64,000 nucleotides of DNA from Maritimibacter dapengensis (lineage in GTDB: Bacteria > Pseudomonadota > Alphaproteobacteria > Rhodobacterales > Rhodobacteraceae), in the NCBI RefSeq assembly GCF_019218265.1, contig NZ_JAHUZE010000001.1:1054001-1118000 (forward strand). The letters run 5' to 3'. A model generated the notes under the pieces. The model was not told the DNA's origin. It did not search any database and saw nothing but the letters and a program-made list of their open reading frames with translations. The position numbers and the translations under genes were made by a program. Below, piece by piece: positions 6,984-14,817 of this stretch; within the stretch, counting starts at the first letter, position 1, and each line of letters begins with the position of its first letter.

Positions 6984-9366
6984 CTTCCTCGATCAGCTGT
7001 CGGCCTCGGAATTGCAGGCCCTGCCATTCCTGTTCGAGTTCTGGGCACTGGACCATCAGGTGCCGCCGGGCGGCCCGTGGCGATCTTGGGTCATCCTTGG
7101 GGGACGAGGAGCGGGAAAGACGCGTGCTGGGGCGGAATGGGTCCGGTCCGAGGTCGAAGGTCATACGCCACGGTCTGCCGGGAAGTCGCGTCGCGTCGCA
7201 CTGATCGGCGAGACGTTCGAGCAGGTGCGGGCGGTCATGATCTTCGGCGAGTCCGGCATTCTGGCCTGTTCGCCGCCTGACCGGCGCCCGGTCTGGGAAG
7301 CCACACGCCGTCAGCTGGTCTGGCCGAACGGGGCCGTGGCGCAGGCGTTTTCCGCATCGGAGCCCGAAGCGCTCAGGGGCCCGCAGTTCGACGCGGCCTG
7401 GGCCGACGAGATTGGCTGCGCAGCAATCGACAAGGGGACCAACGAGCCCAACAAATTCGTTGATCCGAAATCGTCGGAAAGTGCGTTGCCTCGATTTTCG
7501 AACGGTCGGTGCGACGATTTCATGCAGGCACAGTATCTTCGGGCGCTTAGAGAGTATTGGGAAGACCCGGACAACAACCCGGTCGACCCCCAGACCGGCG
7601 TTCAGATGGTCGACATGGCCCGCGCTCATGTCTGGGCATGGGACGCCCGACCGTATCCCTGGTTTCCGAACCGGCGCGGGCTCTGGGGAGATTGGCCGAA
7701 TTACGAGCGCGGCCATTGGCTCAACGGGCGCGCTTCGATGCGCAGCCTCGAAAGCGTGGTCTCGGAGATCTGTCACCGCTCGGGCGTCACGGCCATCGAC
7801 ACGACGCGCCTTTATGGCAGCTTGCGCGGATACACCGTCGGTGACGTGACCGACGCACGGGCCGCGCTTCAGCCGTTGATGACGGCTTACGGTTTCGAGG
7901 CCGCCGAACGCGACGGCGTGGTCGCTTTCTTCACGCGAAGCGGGAAACCCGGAGCCGAACTGGAACCGGAACGTTTCGCGGTCAGTGATGAGGTCGAAGG
8001 TGACTTGCAGCTCACCCGTGCGCCGGAAGCCGACCTCGCCGGCCGCGTGCGTCTGAGTTTTGCCGAAGAGGGCGGGGATTACGGCGCACGCGCGACCGAG
8101 GCGGTGTTCGCGGATGAAGAGACGCACGGGGTGTCGGTATCCGAACTTCCCCTCGTCCTGACCTCTTCGGAAGCACAGGCCATAGCGGAGCGTTGGCTGG
8201 CCCAGTCGCGGGTTTCTCAGGACAGGGCGCGGTTTGCTCTCGCGCCGTCGGACATGTCCTGCCGGGCCGGCGACGTGGTGCGGATCGGGACCGAGACGGG
8301 GGCGGCGGACTTCCGCATCGACCGTGTCGAACATGCCGGGATGCAGATTGTTCAGGCCGTGCGTGTGGAACCAGGCGTTTTCGAGGCCGGGGAGGCAGGC
8401 GACCGCCCTCCACGGTTGTCGGGTTTCACACCATCGGTGCCGGTGACGGCGATCTGGTTGGATCTGCCCCTTCTGACCGGCGACGAAGTGGAGCACGCGC
8501 CCCATCTTGCCGTCGTCGCGGACCCCTGGCCGGGGGATGTTTCGGTTTTCTCGTCGGCCACCGACAATGGGTATCGCCTCAATCGCGTGATCCGTCGCCC
8601 CGCGCTATTCGGCGTGACCGAAAACGCGATGCCGAAAGCTTCGCCGGGTCTCATTGACTGCGGTCCCGCCTTGCGGGTCAGGATGCCACGCGGCGCGCTG
8701 TCTTCGTCGGGCGAGACCGCGATGCTCAATGGCTCGAACGTTGCGGCGATCGGGCTGGGTGGACCCGACGGATGGGAAATCTTTCAATTCGCGGAAGCGG
8801 TTCTCGTCGAGGAGGGGGTGTACGAGCTGTCGGGGCGGTTGCGCGGGCAGGCGGGAAGCGATCCGTTCATTCCCGAAACATGGGACGCCGGGGCGATGGT
8901 CGTGTTCCTTGATCGGGCCGTGCGCCAGATCGGGCTACCGCGATCGGCGCGGGGATTTGAGCGGCACTACCGCATCGGCCCGGCATCCGAGCCGCTGGAC
9001 GATGAGAGCCATGTGCATGAAATCGTGGCGACGAACGGCGTCGGTTTGCGTCCTTACCGCCCCGTCCATTTGGCGAGCGCGTGGAACGCGGGAGATCTTT
9101 CGGTTCGCTGGATCCGGCGGTCCCGTATTGACGGCGATTCATGGCAAGGCTTTGAGGTGCCGATCGGGCATGGGGGCGAACAATACTCCGTGCGCGTGGT
9201 TCATGACGGAACCGTCGTGCGTGAGGCGACGGTGACGGCGCCGATATGGACTTACACGGCCGGGATGCAGGCTGCCGATGAGGTGACGCGTCCCTTCAAG
9301 GTCGACGTCGCGCAGGTGTCCCAGAGTTTCGGGCCAGGGCCTGCGGCGCGGATCGAGATCAACTGA
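6889..9366 (+). CDS. In-frame chimera: GTA large terminase N-terminus fused to GTA g15 C-terminal half
   Basis: An 825-residue open frame made of two unrelated gene transfer agent proteins. Residues 1-~174 are the N-terminal ATPase part of the large terminase (g2): FLFEFWALDHQVPP, the Walker A loop ILGGRGAGKTRAGAEW, then RGPQFDAAWADE, which holds the Walker B acidic pair. At 7405-7415 the sequence switches to the middle of g15, the baseplate/host-specificity protein: IGCAAIDKGTNEPNKF, DPKSSESALPRFS, MVDMARAHVWAWDARP (end of its TIM-barrel-like domain), followed by ~600 residues of tail-associated beta-rich domains to its natural C-terminus. Missing are the terminase nuclease domain, g3-g14 and the first half of g15. 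The GTG at 6889 has AGGA five bases before it; ATG 6865 and ATG 6901 are alternatives. Such a product cannot package DNA; it is best viewed as a deletion remnant with an intact frame. Confidence 0.85.
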   Translation: MNKEMARSIPNRRGRRSNAAWLASAAPRIKADFLDQLSASELQALPFLFEFWALDHQVPPGGPWRSWVILGGRGAGKTRAGAEWVRSEVEGHTPRSAGKSRRVALIGETFEQVRAVMIFGESGILACSPPDRRPVWEATRRQLVWPNGAVAQAFSASEPEALRGPQFDAAWADEIGCAAIDKGTNEPNKFVDPKSSESALPRFSNGRCDDFMQAQYLRALREYWEDPDNNPVDPQTGVQMVDMARAHVWAWDARPYPWFPNRRGLWGDWPNYERGHWLNGRASMRSLESVVSEICHRSGVTAIDTTRLYGSLRGYTVGDVTDARAALQPLMTAYGFEAAERDGVVAFFTRSGKPGAELEPERFAVSDEVEGDLQLTRAPEADLAGRVRLSFAEEGGDYGARATEAVFADEETHGVSVSELPLVLTSSEAQAIAERWLAQSRVSQDRARFALAPSDMSCRAGDVVRIGTETGAADFRIDRVEHAGMQIVQAVRVEPGVFEAGEAGDRPPRLSGFTPSVPVTAIWLDLPLLTGDEVEHAPHLAVVADPWPGDVSVFSSATDNGYRLNRVIRRPALFGVTENAMPKASPGLIDCGPALRVRMPRGALSSSGETAMLNGSNVAAIGLGGPDGWEIFQFAEAVLVEEGVYELSGRLRGQAGSDPFIPETWDAGAMVVFLDRAVRQIGLPRSARGFERHYRIGPASEPLDDESHVHEIVATNGVGLRPYRPVHLASAWNAGDLSVRWIRRSRIDGDSWQGFEVPIGHGGEQYSVRVVHDGTVVREATVTAPIWTYTAGMQAADEVTRPFKVDVAQVSQSFGPGPAARIEIN

Positions 9367-9381
9367 CGCGGCTGCTGGCCT

Positions 9382-9741
9382 TCACCCATTGGCGCAGGAG
9401 ATGCACGTCGGGACGGCAGGATCGAAGTTCAGTCGCGCTTCGGCGATCGCTTCGCCGCAGTCCATGCAAAACCCGTATTCACCTTCGTCGATCCGTTCGA
9501 AGGCTGCCGCGATCCTTTTGCGCTGGGCCTCGCGGCGTGCGGCCGTGGCCTTTGCCATCGCTTGCCCCTGCAATGCGTCCATGCGACTGAGCCGGCCGAC
9601 CGATTGCTGATCGAGTGTCACCACGTTCTTGCCGGCCTCGCCAAGCGCATCCTCAGCGTCTAACGCAGCCAGTGTTTCATCAAGTCGCTGGCGATACACT
9701 GCTATTTGCGCTTCATCCATGAGCGTGATTGATCCCATCAC
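9382..9741 (-). CDS. DksA/TraR-type zinc-finger protein
   Basis: A 119-residue member of the DksA/TraR family, which binds the secondary channel of RNA polymerase and modulates initiation. The helical N-terminal two thirds include VVTLDQQSVGRLSRMDALQG, and the C-terminus has a four-cysteine zinc motif CMDCGEAI...CISC, followed by an ordinary end. The acidic coiled-coil-tip pattern of classical DksA is not obvious, so it belongs to the shorter relatives. An internal ATG at 9720 (MDEAQIAVYRQ) may be the real start, since neither has a strong ribosome site. It is convergent with the GTA chimera (15-base gap) and divergent from cysE; from memory, the order GTA g15, DksA/TraR, cysE is common in roseobacters. 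Confidence 0.85.
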   Translation of the reverse strand: MMGSITLMDEAQIAVYRQRLDETLAALDAEDALGEAGKNVVTLDQQSVGRLSRMDALQGQAMAKATAARREAQRKRIAAAFERIDEGEYGFCMDCGEAIAEARLNFDPAVPTCISCANG

Positions 9742-9807
9742 AGGTTTGCGTTTGGAAAATCGACCCTATCTGGGGTATCAGGACCACGCAACAACATGGA
9801 GCCAGGC

Positions 9808-10626
9808 ATGGCCAAAGCCGACATACAGCCCCGGATCGTCGATCCCGTTTGGGACAGGATCACCTCGGAAGCCCACGAAGCGGTGGCCAAGGAGCCGCTT
9901 ATGGGCGGGCTAATTCATGCCTGTATCCTGCACCACAAGACGCTGGCCAAAGCGCTGTCCTACCGCATCGCCGCGAAGCTTTCGTCGAACGAAATGTCGA
10001 TGATGGTCTTGCGCGAGGTCGCGAACGAGGCCTACGCGGTCTCACCCGAACTGGTGGAAGCGGCGCGCGCCGACCTCTCTGCGGTCATGGAGCGTGATCC
10101 CGCGACGCATCGGATGCTTCAGCCGATCCTTTACTTCAAGGGCTTCCAGGGGATGCAGGCGCACCGGCTCGCGCATTGGCTCTGGGAAGAGGGGCGCGAG
10201 GATCTTGCCTACTTCCTGCAGATGCGCTGCTCCGAGGTCTATGGCATCGACATCCACCCTGCCGCGCGAATCGGTAAGGGAATCATGATCGACCACGCGC
10301 ATTCCATCGTGATTGGTGAAACCGCGGTCGTGGGAGACAATGTGTCGATGCTTCATTCGGTGACGCTCGGCGGAACCGGGAAAGAAGAAGAGGACCGGCA
10401 TCCGAAGATCGGAGACGAAGTTCTGATCGGGGCAGGGGCCAAAGTGCTTGGCAATATCACCGTCGGATGCTGTTCGCGGATTGCCGCAGGCTCGGTCGTT
10501 CTGTCCGATGTGCCGCCCGCGTCTACCGTCGCAGGCGTGCCCGCCAAGGTTGTGGGCGAGGCCGGGTGCGAGCATCCGTCGGTGTCGATGAACCAGATGT
10601 TCGGACCCCGCGCCGCCGAGGAGTGA
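9808..10626 (+). CDS. cysE: Serine O-acetyltransferase
   Basis: CysE transfers acetyl from acetyl-CoA to L-serine, the first committed step of cysteine synthesis, in the cytoplasm. The 272-residue product has the helical N-terminal domain (DRITSEAHEAVAKEPLMG) and the left-handed beta-helix of hexapeptide repeats, with IGKGIMIDHAHSIVIGE, containing the catalytic histidine region, and VSMLHSVTLGGTGK. Length is typical for the family. ATG 9808 is preferred over ATG 9796 because GGAG lies six bases before it. It is monocistronic by appearance, with the DksA/TraR gene divergent upstream. No Cys-responsive leader was seen. Confidence 0.97.
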   Translation: MAKADIQPRIVDPVWDRITSEAHEAVAKEPLMGGLIHACILHHKTLAKALSYRIAAKLSSNEMSMMVLREVANEAYAVSPELVEAARADLSAVMERDPATHRMLQPILYFKGFQGMQAHRLAHWLWEEGREDLAYFLQMRCSEVYGIDIHPAARIGKGIMIDHAHSIVIGETAVVGDNVSMLHSVTLGGTGKEEEDRHPKIGDEVLIGAGAKVLGNITVGCCSRIAAGSVVLSDVPPASTVAGVPAKVVGEAGCEHPSVSMNQMFGPRAAEE

Positions 10627-10714
10627 GCGCCGCGCATAGCCTCTGTTGTGGTGAGGACTTGCACAATTCCTACATTTTGTGCGGGTGGTTTTGGAACTTA
10701 CCCACGGTGTTCAT

Positions 10715-10728
10715 CGTTTCTTAGGAAA
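10715..10728. promoter_or_regulatory. Shared motif CGTTTCTTAGGAAA upstream of peptide A
   Basis: CGTTTCTTAGGAAA contains a TTTC-N4-GAAA dyad 44 bases before the ATG of the first peptide. A near-identical copy (12 of 14 bases) lies upstream of peptide B at 10895. It may be an operator or a promoter element; the binding factor is unknown. Confidence 0.35.
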
Positions 10729-10771
10729 GCGACCCACAAGTTCGGGTTGCCACGGTACTGGGAGACGACAC

Positions 10772-10840
10772 ATGAAACCTTTTGCATTCCTCACCATCGG
10801 TTGGCTCGCGGCCGGCACCATGCTCGCCGTCATCGCCTGA
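10772..10840 (+). CDS. 22-residue membrane peptide, copy A
   Basis: A very short frame encoding MKPFAFLTIGWLAAGTMLAV plus IA, a single hydrophobic helix. It has a credible ribosome site (GGGAGA eight bases before the ATG) and ends 28 bases before a terminator hairpin. A second frame of exactly the same length and character follows at 11027. No function is known to me. Coding evidence is the SD, the composition, the terminator and the twin; no comparative data were available. Confidence 0.6.
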   Translation: MKPFAFLTIGWLAAGTMLAVIA

Positions 10841-10868
10841 GACGCCACCCGATACGCAATTGAATATG

Positions 10869-10892
10869 AACCCGGCCTCTGCGGCCGGGTTT
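10869..10892 (+). terminator. Intrinsic terminator after 22-aa peptide A
   Basis: The sequence forms a hairpin AACCCGGCC-TCT-GCGGCCGGGTTT followed by TTCTCGTTT. The stem is GC-rich and perfect over eight pairs. It lies 28 bases after the stop of the 22-residue frame. Confidence 0.7.
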
Positions 10893-10894
10893 CT

Positions 10895-10908
10895 CGTTTC
10901 TAGGGAAA
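10895..10908. promoter_or_regulatory. Shared motif CGTTTCTAGGGAAA upstream of peptide B
   Basis: Second copy of the TTTC-N4-GAAA dyad, 119 bases before the ATG of peptide B and immediately after the terminator of peptide A. The 12-of-14 match to the copy at 10715 suggests that the two peptide genes arose by duplication together with their control region, or are controlled together. Confidence 0.35.
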
Positions 10909-11026
10909 ACATCACAAGTAAGCGTTTGAGTCCCATGGGCAATTTCCCGCCCATCCTGACCTGGATCAATGACTTTCACGAAAAACTACGGCACAACGAT
11001 CCGGTAACAGACAGTGGAGATACTCT

Positions 11027-11095
11027 ATGCTTCGTATGTGGTTTGCGACCGTCCTTGGCTTTGCGGCTCTTTACGCGGTTGCCATTGCCGCCTGA
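11027..11095 (+). CDS. 22-residue membrane peptide, copy B
   Basis: Encodes MLRMWFATVLGFAALYAVAI plus AA, again 22 residues and one hydrophobic helix ending in alanines. GGAGA lies seven to eight bases before the ATG. A terminator follows at 11116. The gene is preceded by its own ~130-base leader containing a small hairpin (10935-10954), so it is probably transcribed separately from copy A. It is too short for standard gene finders. Size and layout recall hydrophobic type I toxin peptides such as Ibs, but this is only an analogy. Confidence 0.6.
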   Translation: MLRMWFATVLGFAALYAVAIAA

Positions 11096-11115
11096 CGGCA
11101 CCATCGAAACACAGA

Positions 11116-11150
11116 AAAAGGGCGCTGGGATTTCCGAGCGCTCTTTTCTT
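11116..11150 (+). terminator. Intrinsic terminator after peptide B (possibly bidirectional)
   Basis: AAAAGGGCGCT, a ten-base loop, then AGCGCTCTTTT forms a stem with one G-T wobble and a T-rich tail on the plus strand. It also lies 19 bases beyond the minus-strand AhpD-like gene and its A-run gives T residues on that strand, so it may serve both. Confidence 0.7.
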
Positions 11151-11168
11151 TTGCCTGTCTGATTTGTG

Positions 11169-11519
11169 CTATTCCGCCGCGACAGCCGGCGCCAGCTGGT
11201 CGAACGCTTCGAGCGCATGCGCGCCGTACATATAGGCAGGCCCACCGCCCATCGAAATCGCGACCGAGATCGTTTCGGCCACTTCGGTCCGGGTCACGCC
11301 CGCGCGGATCGCGGCCTTCATGTGAAACCCGATGCAATCGTCGCAATGCGTCGCCATCGCGATTGCCAACGCCATCAGCTCCTTGTGCTTCACGCTGACG
11401 TCGCCCTCGAAGAACGCGCCCCGGTGCATTGCCGAAAACCCTTGTGCCGCTTTCGGCTGAACCGCGCGAAACTTCTCCAGATTGTCGGTAGTATTGGCGA
11501 GGTAGTCTTTGAAATCCAT
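11169..11519 (-). CDS. Carboxymuconolactone decarboxylase/AhpD-like protein
   Basis: A 116-residue, all-helical protein of the CMD/AhpD fold. The redox motif is visible as HCDDCIGFHMKAAIRAG, where CxxC and the following histidine are the AhpD-type peroxidase/disulfide reductase residues; VAETISVAISMGGGPAYMYG is the second conserved helix pair. Such small proteins usually form trimers or hexamers and act in peroxide or alkylhydroperoxide detoxification, but the true substrate cannot be read from sequence. An AGGAGCGCACC leader precedes the ATG at 11519. It stands alone between the peptide genes and a small membrane protein on the same strand. Confidence 0.85.
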   Translation of the reverse strand: MDFKDYLANTTDNLEKFRAVQPKAAQGFSAMHRGAFFEGDVSVKHKELMALAIAMATHCDDCIGFHMKAAIRAGVTRTEVAETISVAISMGGGPAYMYGAHALEAFDQLAPAVAAE

Positions 11520-11611
11520 GGTGCGCTCCTTGTGCTCGGCCCCCCTGATCGGGACCTAGCGTGACGCGCGGCGATCTGCCTTGAGACATATCAAGTAATG
11601 TGAATGCGTCG

Positions 11612-11926
11612 CTAGCCCGGGTCACGCTCCGCCATCACACGCCCGAAATGCCACCCGAGAAAAAGCGCCATCAGGATCGCTCCAATTATGAAGGTCACGG
11701 CATCAAACAGCCGCCCCGGATCGAACCCGGTGGGCGCGAGAAGGGCCCAAGCGATGACTGCATTCGTGGTGCCCCAAGCGACATTGACCATCGGGCGCGA
11801 CATGCCGATGCCGGGAGGGCTAGCGAAAGGCGAGGGGAACACGCGACCTTGGACGCCCGCGACAAAATGGGGAACGGCATTCACGGCGAAGACCGCTCCG
11901 AAGAAATAGGCCAGCAGACTGAGCAT
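11612..11926 (-). CDS. Small integral membrane protein of unknown function
   Basis: A 104-residue hydrophobic protein beginning MLSLLAYFFGAVFAVNAVPH. It has about three predicted membrane helices (N-terminal; VAWGTTNAVIAWALL; FDAVTFIIGAILMALFLGWH) and a polar end. The ATG at 11926 is preferred over an upstream one at 11989 because GGGAGG lies seven bases before it. I do not recognise a named family with certainty. Neighbours give no clear hint: the AhpD-like gene follows on the same strand, about 90 bases away. Confidence 0.7.
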   Translation of the reverse strand: MLSLLAYFFGAVFAVNAVPHFVAGVQGRVFPSPFASPPGIGMSRPMVNVAWGTTNAVIAWALLAPTGFDPGRLFDAVTFIIGAILMALFLGWHFGRVMAERDPG

Positions 11927-11987
11927 CGAACCTCCCTTGGTTTCGCCCAGCTTCGCCCGCATCGCGCCGCGGCTCAACCCGCCATGC

Positions 11988-12025
11988 AAAAGGGCCGCGC
12001 GATCTTTCGCACGGCCCTTCTTTTT
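11988..12025 (-). terminator. Hairpin terminator downstream of pdhC
   Basis: Stem AAAGGGCCG(CG)...(CA)CGGCCCTT with TTTT on the minus strand after the stem and a longer T-run on the plus strand. It lies 15 bases beyond the pdhC stop. Confidence 0.6.
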
Positions 12026-12039
12026 GCTGCATGTCCGGA

Positions 12040-13377
12040 TCAGGCCAGCATCACCATCGGGTTTTCTAGGTTCTGCACGATCTGCTCCAAAAGCTCCGCG
12101 CCAAGTGCCCCGTCGATGACCCGGTGATCGACGCTGAGCGTCACGCTCATCACCGTCGCCACCTCGATCTCGCCTTCGGCATTGACGACGGGCTTCTTCA
12201 CGCCCGAGCCGACCGCGAGGATCGCACCGTGCGGCGGGTTGATGACCGCGTCGAAATTGTCGATGCCGAACATGCCGAGGTTCGAAACCGCGAAGCTCCC
12301 GCCCTGATACTCATGCGGCGCAAGCTTACGGTCGCGGGCGCGAGTGGCGAGGTCTTTCATCTCTGCGGACAGGGCCGAGAGTGACTTCATATCCGCGTCC
12401 TTCAGAACCGGCGTGAACAGACCGCCCTCGATGGCCACGGCCACCGCGACATCCGACGGCTTCAGCTTCAGCACCCGGTCACCGGCCCAGACAGCGTTGG
12501 CATCCGGCACGGCCTGAAGCGCGAGCGCCGAAGCCTTGATGATGAAGTCGTTGACCGACAGCTTCACGCCACGCCCTTCAAGCTGCTTGTTGAGCTGCGA
12601 GCGGAACTTGAGCAAAGCGTCGAGCTTGATGTCGCGCCGCAGGTAGAAGTGCGGAATGGTCTGCTTGGCCTCGGTGAGGCGCGCGGCGATCGTCTTGCGC
12701 ATCCCGTCGAGCTTGACCTCGTCGTACTCGCGGCCTTCGTACATCTTGACCACCGCATCGGTCGATGGACCGGCAGGTGCGGCGGCGGGAGCATCGGCCT
12801 TGGCAGGCGCGTCCGACTTGGCGGGCTTGTCCGAAGGTTTCGCATCGACGACGTCGGCCTTCACGATCCGGCCCTTGGGACCGGATCCGTTGATCTGGCT
12901 CAGGTCGAGCCCCTTGTCCGCAGCGATCCGGCGGGCGAGGGGCGAGGCGAAGATGCGCGCCCCCTTGTCGTCCGTCTGTGCCGGCACCGGGCCGGACGAC
13001 CCGCTGTCAGCGGGCGTGGGCGAGCCGCCATTGTCGCCTTTCGCGGCCTCTTTCGAAGCATCGTTGTCCGACTTGGCCGAGGACGACTTGTCAGAGCCGG
13101 ACGCGGCTCCGGTGTCGATATCGTCGGCGCTTTCGCCCTCTTCGAGAAGCACCGCGATCGGCGTGTTGACCTTCACGCCCTCCGTGCCGCCTTCGATCAG
13201 GATCTTGCCGATCACGCCTTCGTCCACGGCTTCAAACTCCATCGTCGCCTTGTCGGTTTCAATTTCGGCCAGAAGGTCGCCCGAGCTGACCTCGTCGCCC
13301 TCCTTGACCAGCCATTTCGCAAGCGTGCCCTCTTCCATCGTGGGCGAGAGGGCGGGCATCAGGATTTCCGTTGGCAT
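12040..13377 (-). CDS. pdhC: Pyruvate dehydrogenase E2, dihydrolipoamide acetyltransferase
   Basis: E2 core of the pyruvate dehydrogenase complex; it moves the acetyl group from lipoyl-lysine to CoA. The 445-residue chain has one N-terminal lipoyl domain (lipoylated lysine in [10 protein letters not shown], residue ~42), an Ala/Pro/Lys/Asp-rich linker, the peripheral subunit-binding domain ([20 protein letters not shown], about 140-175) and the C-terminal acyltransferase with the catalytic DHRVIDGA motif near residue 418. It is last in ftsB-pdhA-pdhB-pdhC order, 12 bases after pdhB, and is followed by a terminator. E3 (lpd) is not in the window. The lipoyl domain is nearly identical to that of pdhB, suggesting duplication. 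Confidence 0.97.
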   Translation of the reverse strand: MPTEILMPALSPTMEEGTLAKWLVKEGDEVSSGDLLAEIETDKATMEFEAVDEGVIGKILIEGGTEGVKVNTPIAVLLEEGESADDIDTGAASGSDKSSSAKSDNDASKEAAKGDNGGSPTPADSGSSGPVPAQTDDKGARIFASPLARRIAADKGLDLSQINGSGPKGRIVKADVVDAKPSDKPAKSDAPAKADAPAAAPAGPSTDAVVKMYEGREYDEVKLDGMRKTIAARLTEAKQTIPHFYLRRDIKLDALLKFRSQLNKQLEGRGVKLSVNDFIIKASALALQAVPDANAVWAGDRVLKLKPSDVAVAVAIEGGLFTPVLKDADMKSLSALSAEMKDLATRARDRKLAPHEYQGGSFAVSNLGMFGIDNFDAVINPPHGAILAVGSGVKKPVVNAEGEIEVATVMSVTLSVDHRVIDGALGAELLEQIVQNLENPMVMLA

Positions 13378-13389
13378 CGCGCTCTCTCC

Positions 13390-14796
13390 TTACTTGTAGG
13401 TCACGGTCTTCACGGCCTCGACCACCTCTTCGGTGGTCACCAGCGCGTGTTTTTCAAGGTTCGCGGCATAGGGCATCGGTACGTCCTTGCCGGTGCAGGT
13501 GATGACCGGCGCGTCGAGGTAGTCGAACGCTTCCTGCATCAGGACCGAGCTGATCGTCGCCCCGATCGAGGCGACCGGCCAGCCTTCTTCGACCGTCACG
13601 CAGCGATTGGTTTTCTTGACGCTTTCGATCACGGTCTTTGTGTCCATCGGCCGCAGGGTCCGCAGGTCGATGACTTCCGCAGAAATCCCGTCCTTGCCCA
13701 GCAACTCGGCGGCTTCCAGCGCGTATTTCATGCCGATCCCGAAGGATACGATGGTCACGTCGTCGCCTTTCTGCCAGATGCGGGCCTTGCCGAAGGGAAC
13801 GGTGTAATCGTCCATCACCGGCACCTCGAAGGAATGGCCGTAGAGCAACTCGTTTTCGAGGAAGACGACCGGCGTGTCGCCGCGAATTGCGGTTTTCAGC
13901 AGCCCCTTCGCATCGGCGGCGGAGTAGGGCATCGCCACGTGCAGGCCCGGGACCTGTGCGTACCAGGCAGCGTAGTCTTGCGAGTGCTGGGCGGCCACGC
14001 GGGCGGCGGCCCCGTTCGCACCCCGGAAAACGACCGGCACGCTCATCTGGCCGCCGGACATATAGCGCGTCTTGGCGGCGGTGTTGATGATCTGGTCGAT
14101 CGCCTGCATCGCGAAGTTGAAGGTCATGAACTCCACGATCGGGCGAAGGCCGCCCATCGCGGCCCCGGTCGCAAGACCGGTGAAGCCATGCTCGGTGATC
14201 GGCGTGTCGATCACGCGCTTCGCGCCAAACTCATCCAGAAGCCCCTGGCTGACCTTGTATGCCCCCTGATATTCGGCAACTTCCTCGCCCATCAGGAAAA
14301 CGGTGTCGTCCGCGCGCATCTCTTCAGCCATCGCATCGCGCAACGCTTCGCGCACGGTCTGCGTTTTCATCTCGGTGCCTTCGGGGATTTCCGGGTCTTC
14401 CACCGGCTCCGGCTCGGGAATCGAGGCCGCGGGTTGCGAAGACATGGGCTTCGCGGTGTCGGTGTCGTCTATTTTCGCGTGCGAGGCGTCGGACGAAGAC
14501 CCCTCACCTGAGGCGGATGAGGATGACGAGGTTTCGATGTCCTCGGCGCTTTCACCTTCTTCGACCAGCACGGCGATCGGGGTGTTCACCTTCACGCCTT
14601 CAGTGCCTTCTCCGATCAGGATCTTGCCCACGGTGCCTTCGTCCACCGCTTCGAATTCCATCGTCGCCTTGTCGGTCTCGATCTCGGCGAGGATATCGCC
14701 GGATTTGACCTCGTCGCCTTCCTTGACGAGCCATTTCGCCAGCGTGCCCTCTTCCATCGTGGGGCTGAGCGCGGGCATGAGAATTTCGGTAGCCAT
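13390..14796 (-). CDS. pdhB: Pyruvate dehydrogenase E1 beta with N-terminal lipoyl domain
   Basis: Beta subunit of the thiamine-diphosphate-dependent E1 component. At 468 residues it is ~140 longer than ordinary E1 beta because of an added lipoyl domain (residues 1-80, lysine in [10 protein letters not shown]) and a Ser/Glu/Pro linker to ~140. The E1 beta body starts at [14 protein letters not shown], with [20 protein letters not shown] and [19 protein letters not shown] typical of the family, and ends in the transketolase C-domain. Lipoylated E1 beta is known in several alphaproteobacteria such as Rhizobium and Zymomonas. It lies between pdhA (21-base gap) and pdhC (12-base gap) in one operon. 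Confidence 0.97.
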   Translation of the reverse strand: MATEILMPALSPTMEEGTLAKWLVKEGDEVKSGDILAEIETDKATMEFEAVDEGTVGKILIGEGTEGVKVNTPIAVLVEEGESAEDIETSSSSSASGEGSSSDASHAKIDDTDTAKPMSSQPAASIPEPEPVEDPEIPEGTEMKTQTVREALRDAMAEEMRADDTVFLMGEEVAEYQGAYKVSQGLLDEFGAKRVIDTPITEHGFTGLATGAAMGGLRPIVEFMTFNFAMQAIDQIINTAAKTRYMSGGQMSVPVVFRGANGAAARVAAQHSQDYAAWYAQVPGLHVAMPYSAADAKGLLKTAIRGDTPVVFLENELLYGHSFEVPVMDDYTVPFGKARIWQKGDDVTIVSFGIGMKYALEAAELLGKDGISAEVIDLRTLRPMDTKTVIESVKKTNRCVTVEEGWPVASIGATISSVLMQEAFDYLDAPVITCTGKDVPMPYAANLEKHALVTTEEVVEAVKTVTYK

Positions 14797-14817
14797 TTCA
14801 GTAATCTCCTCCCGGCC

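Noticed and set aside
6739-8505. 588-residue minus-strand open frame over the GTA chimera
   Set aside because: It is antisense to a frame with clear family motifs, rich in Arg/Pro, and has no family signature; typical shadow in GC-rich DNA.
6642-9366. Assembly error as the cause of the GTA chimera
   Set aside because: Not excluded, but there is no repeat at the joint that would make an assembler collapse it, and the frame is exactly kept; left as a check in the finding.
12649-14511. 620-residue plus-strand frame over pdhC and pdhB
   Set aside because: Antisense to two genes with known motifs; low-complexity His/Arg/Gly composition.
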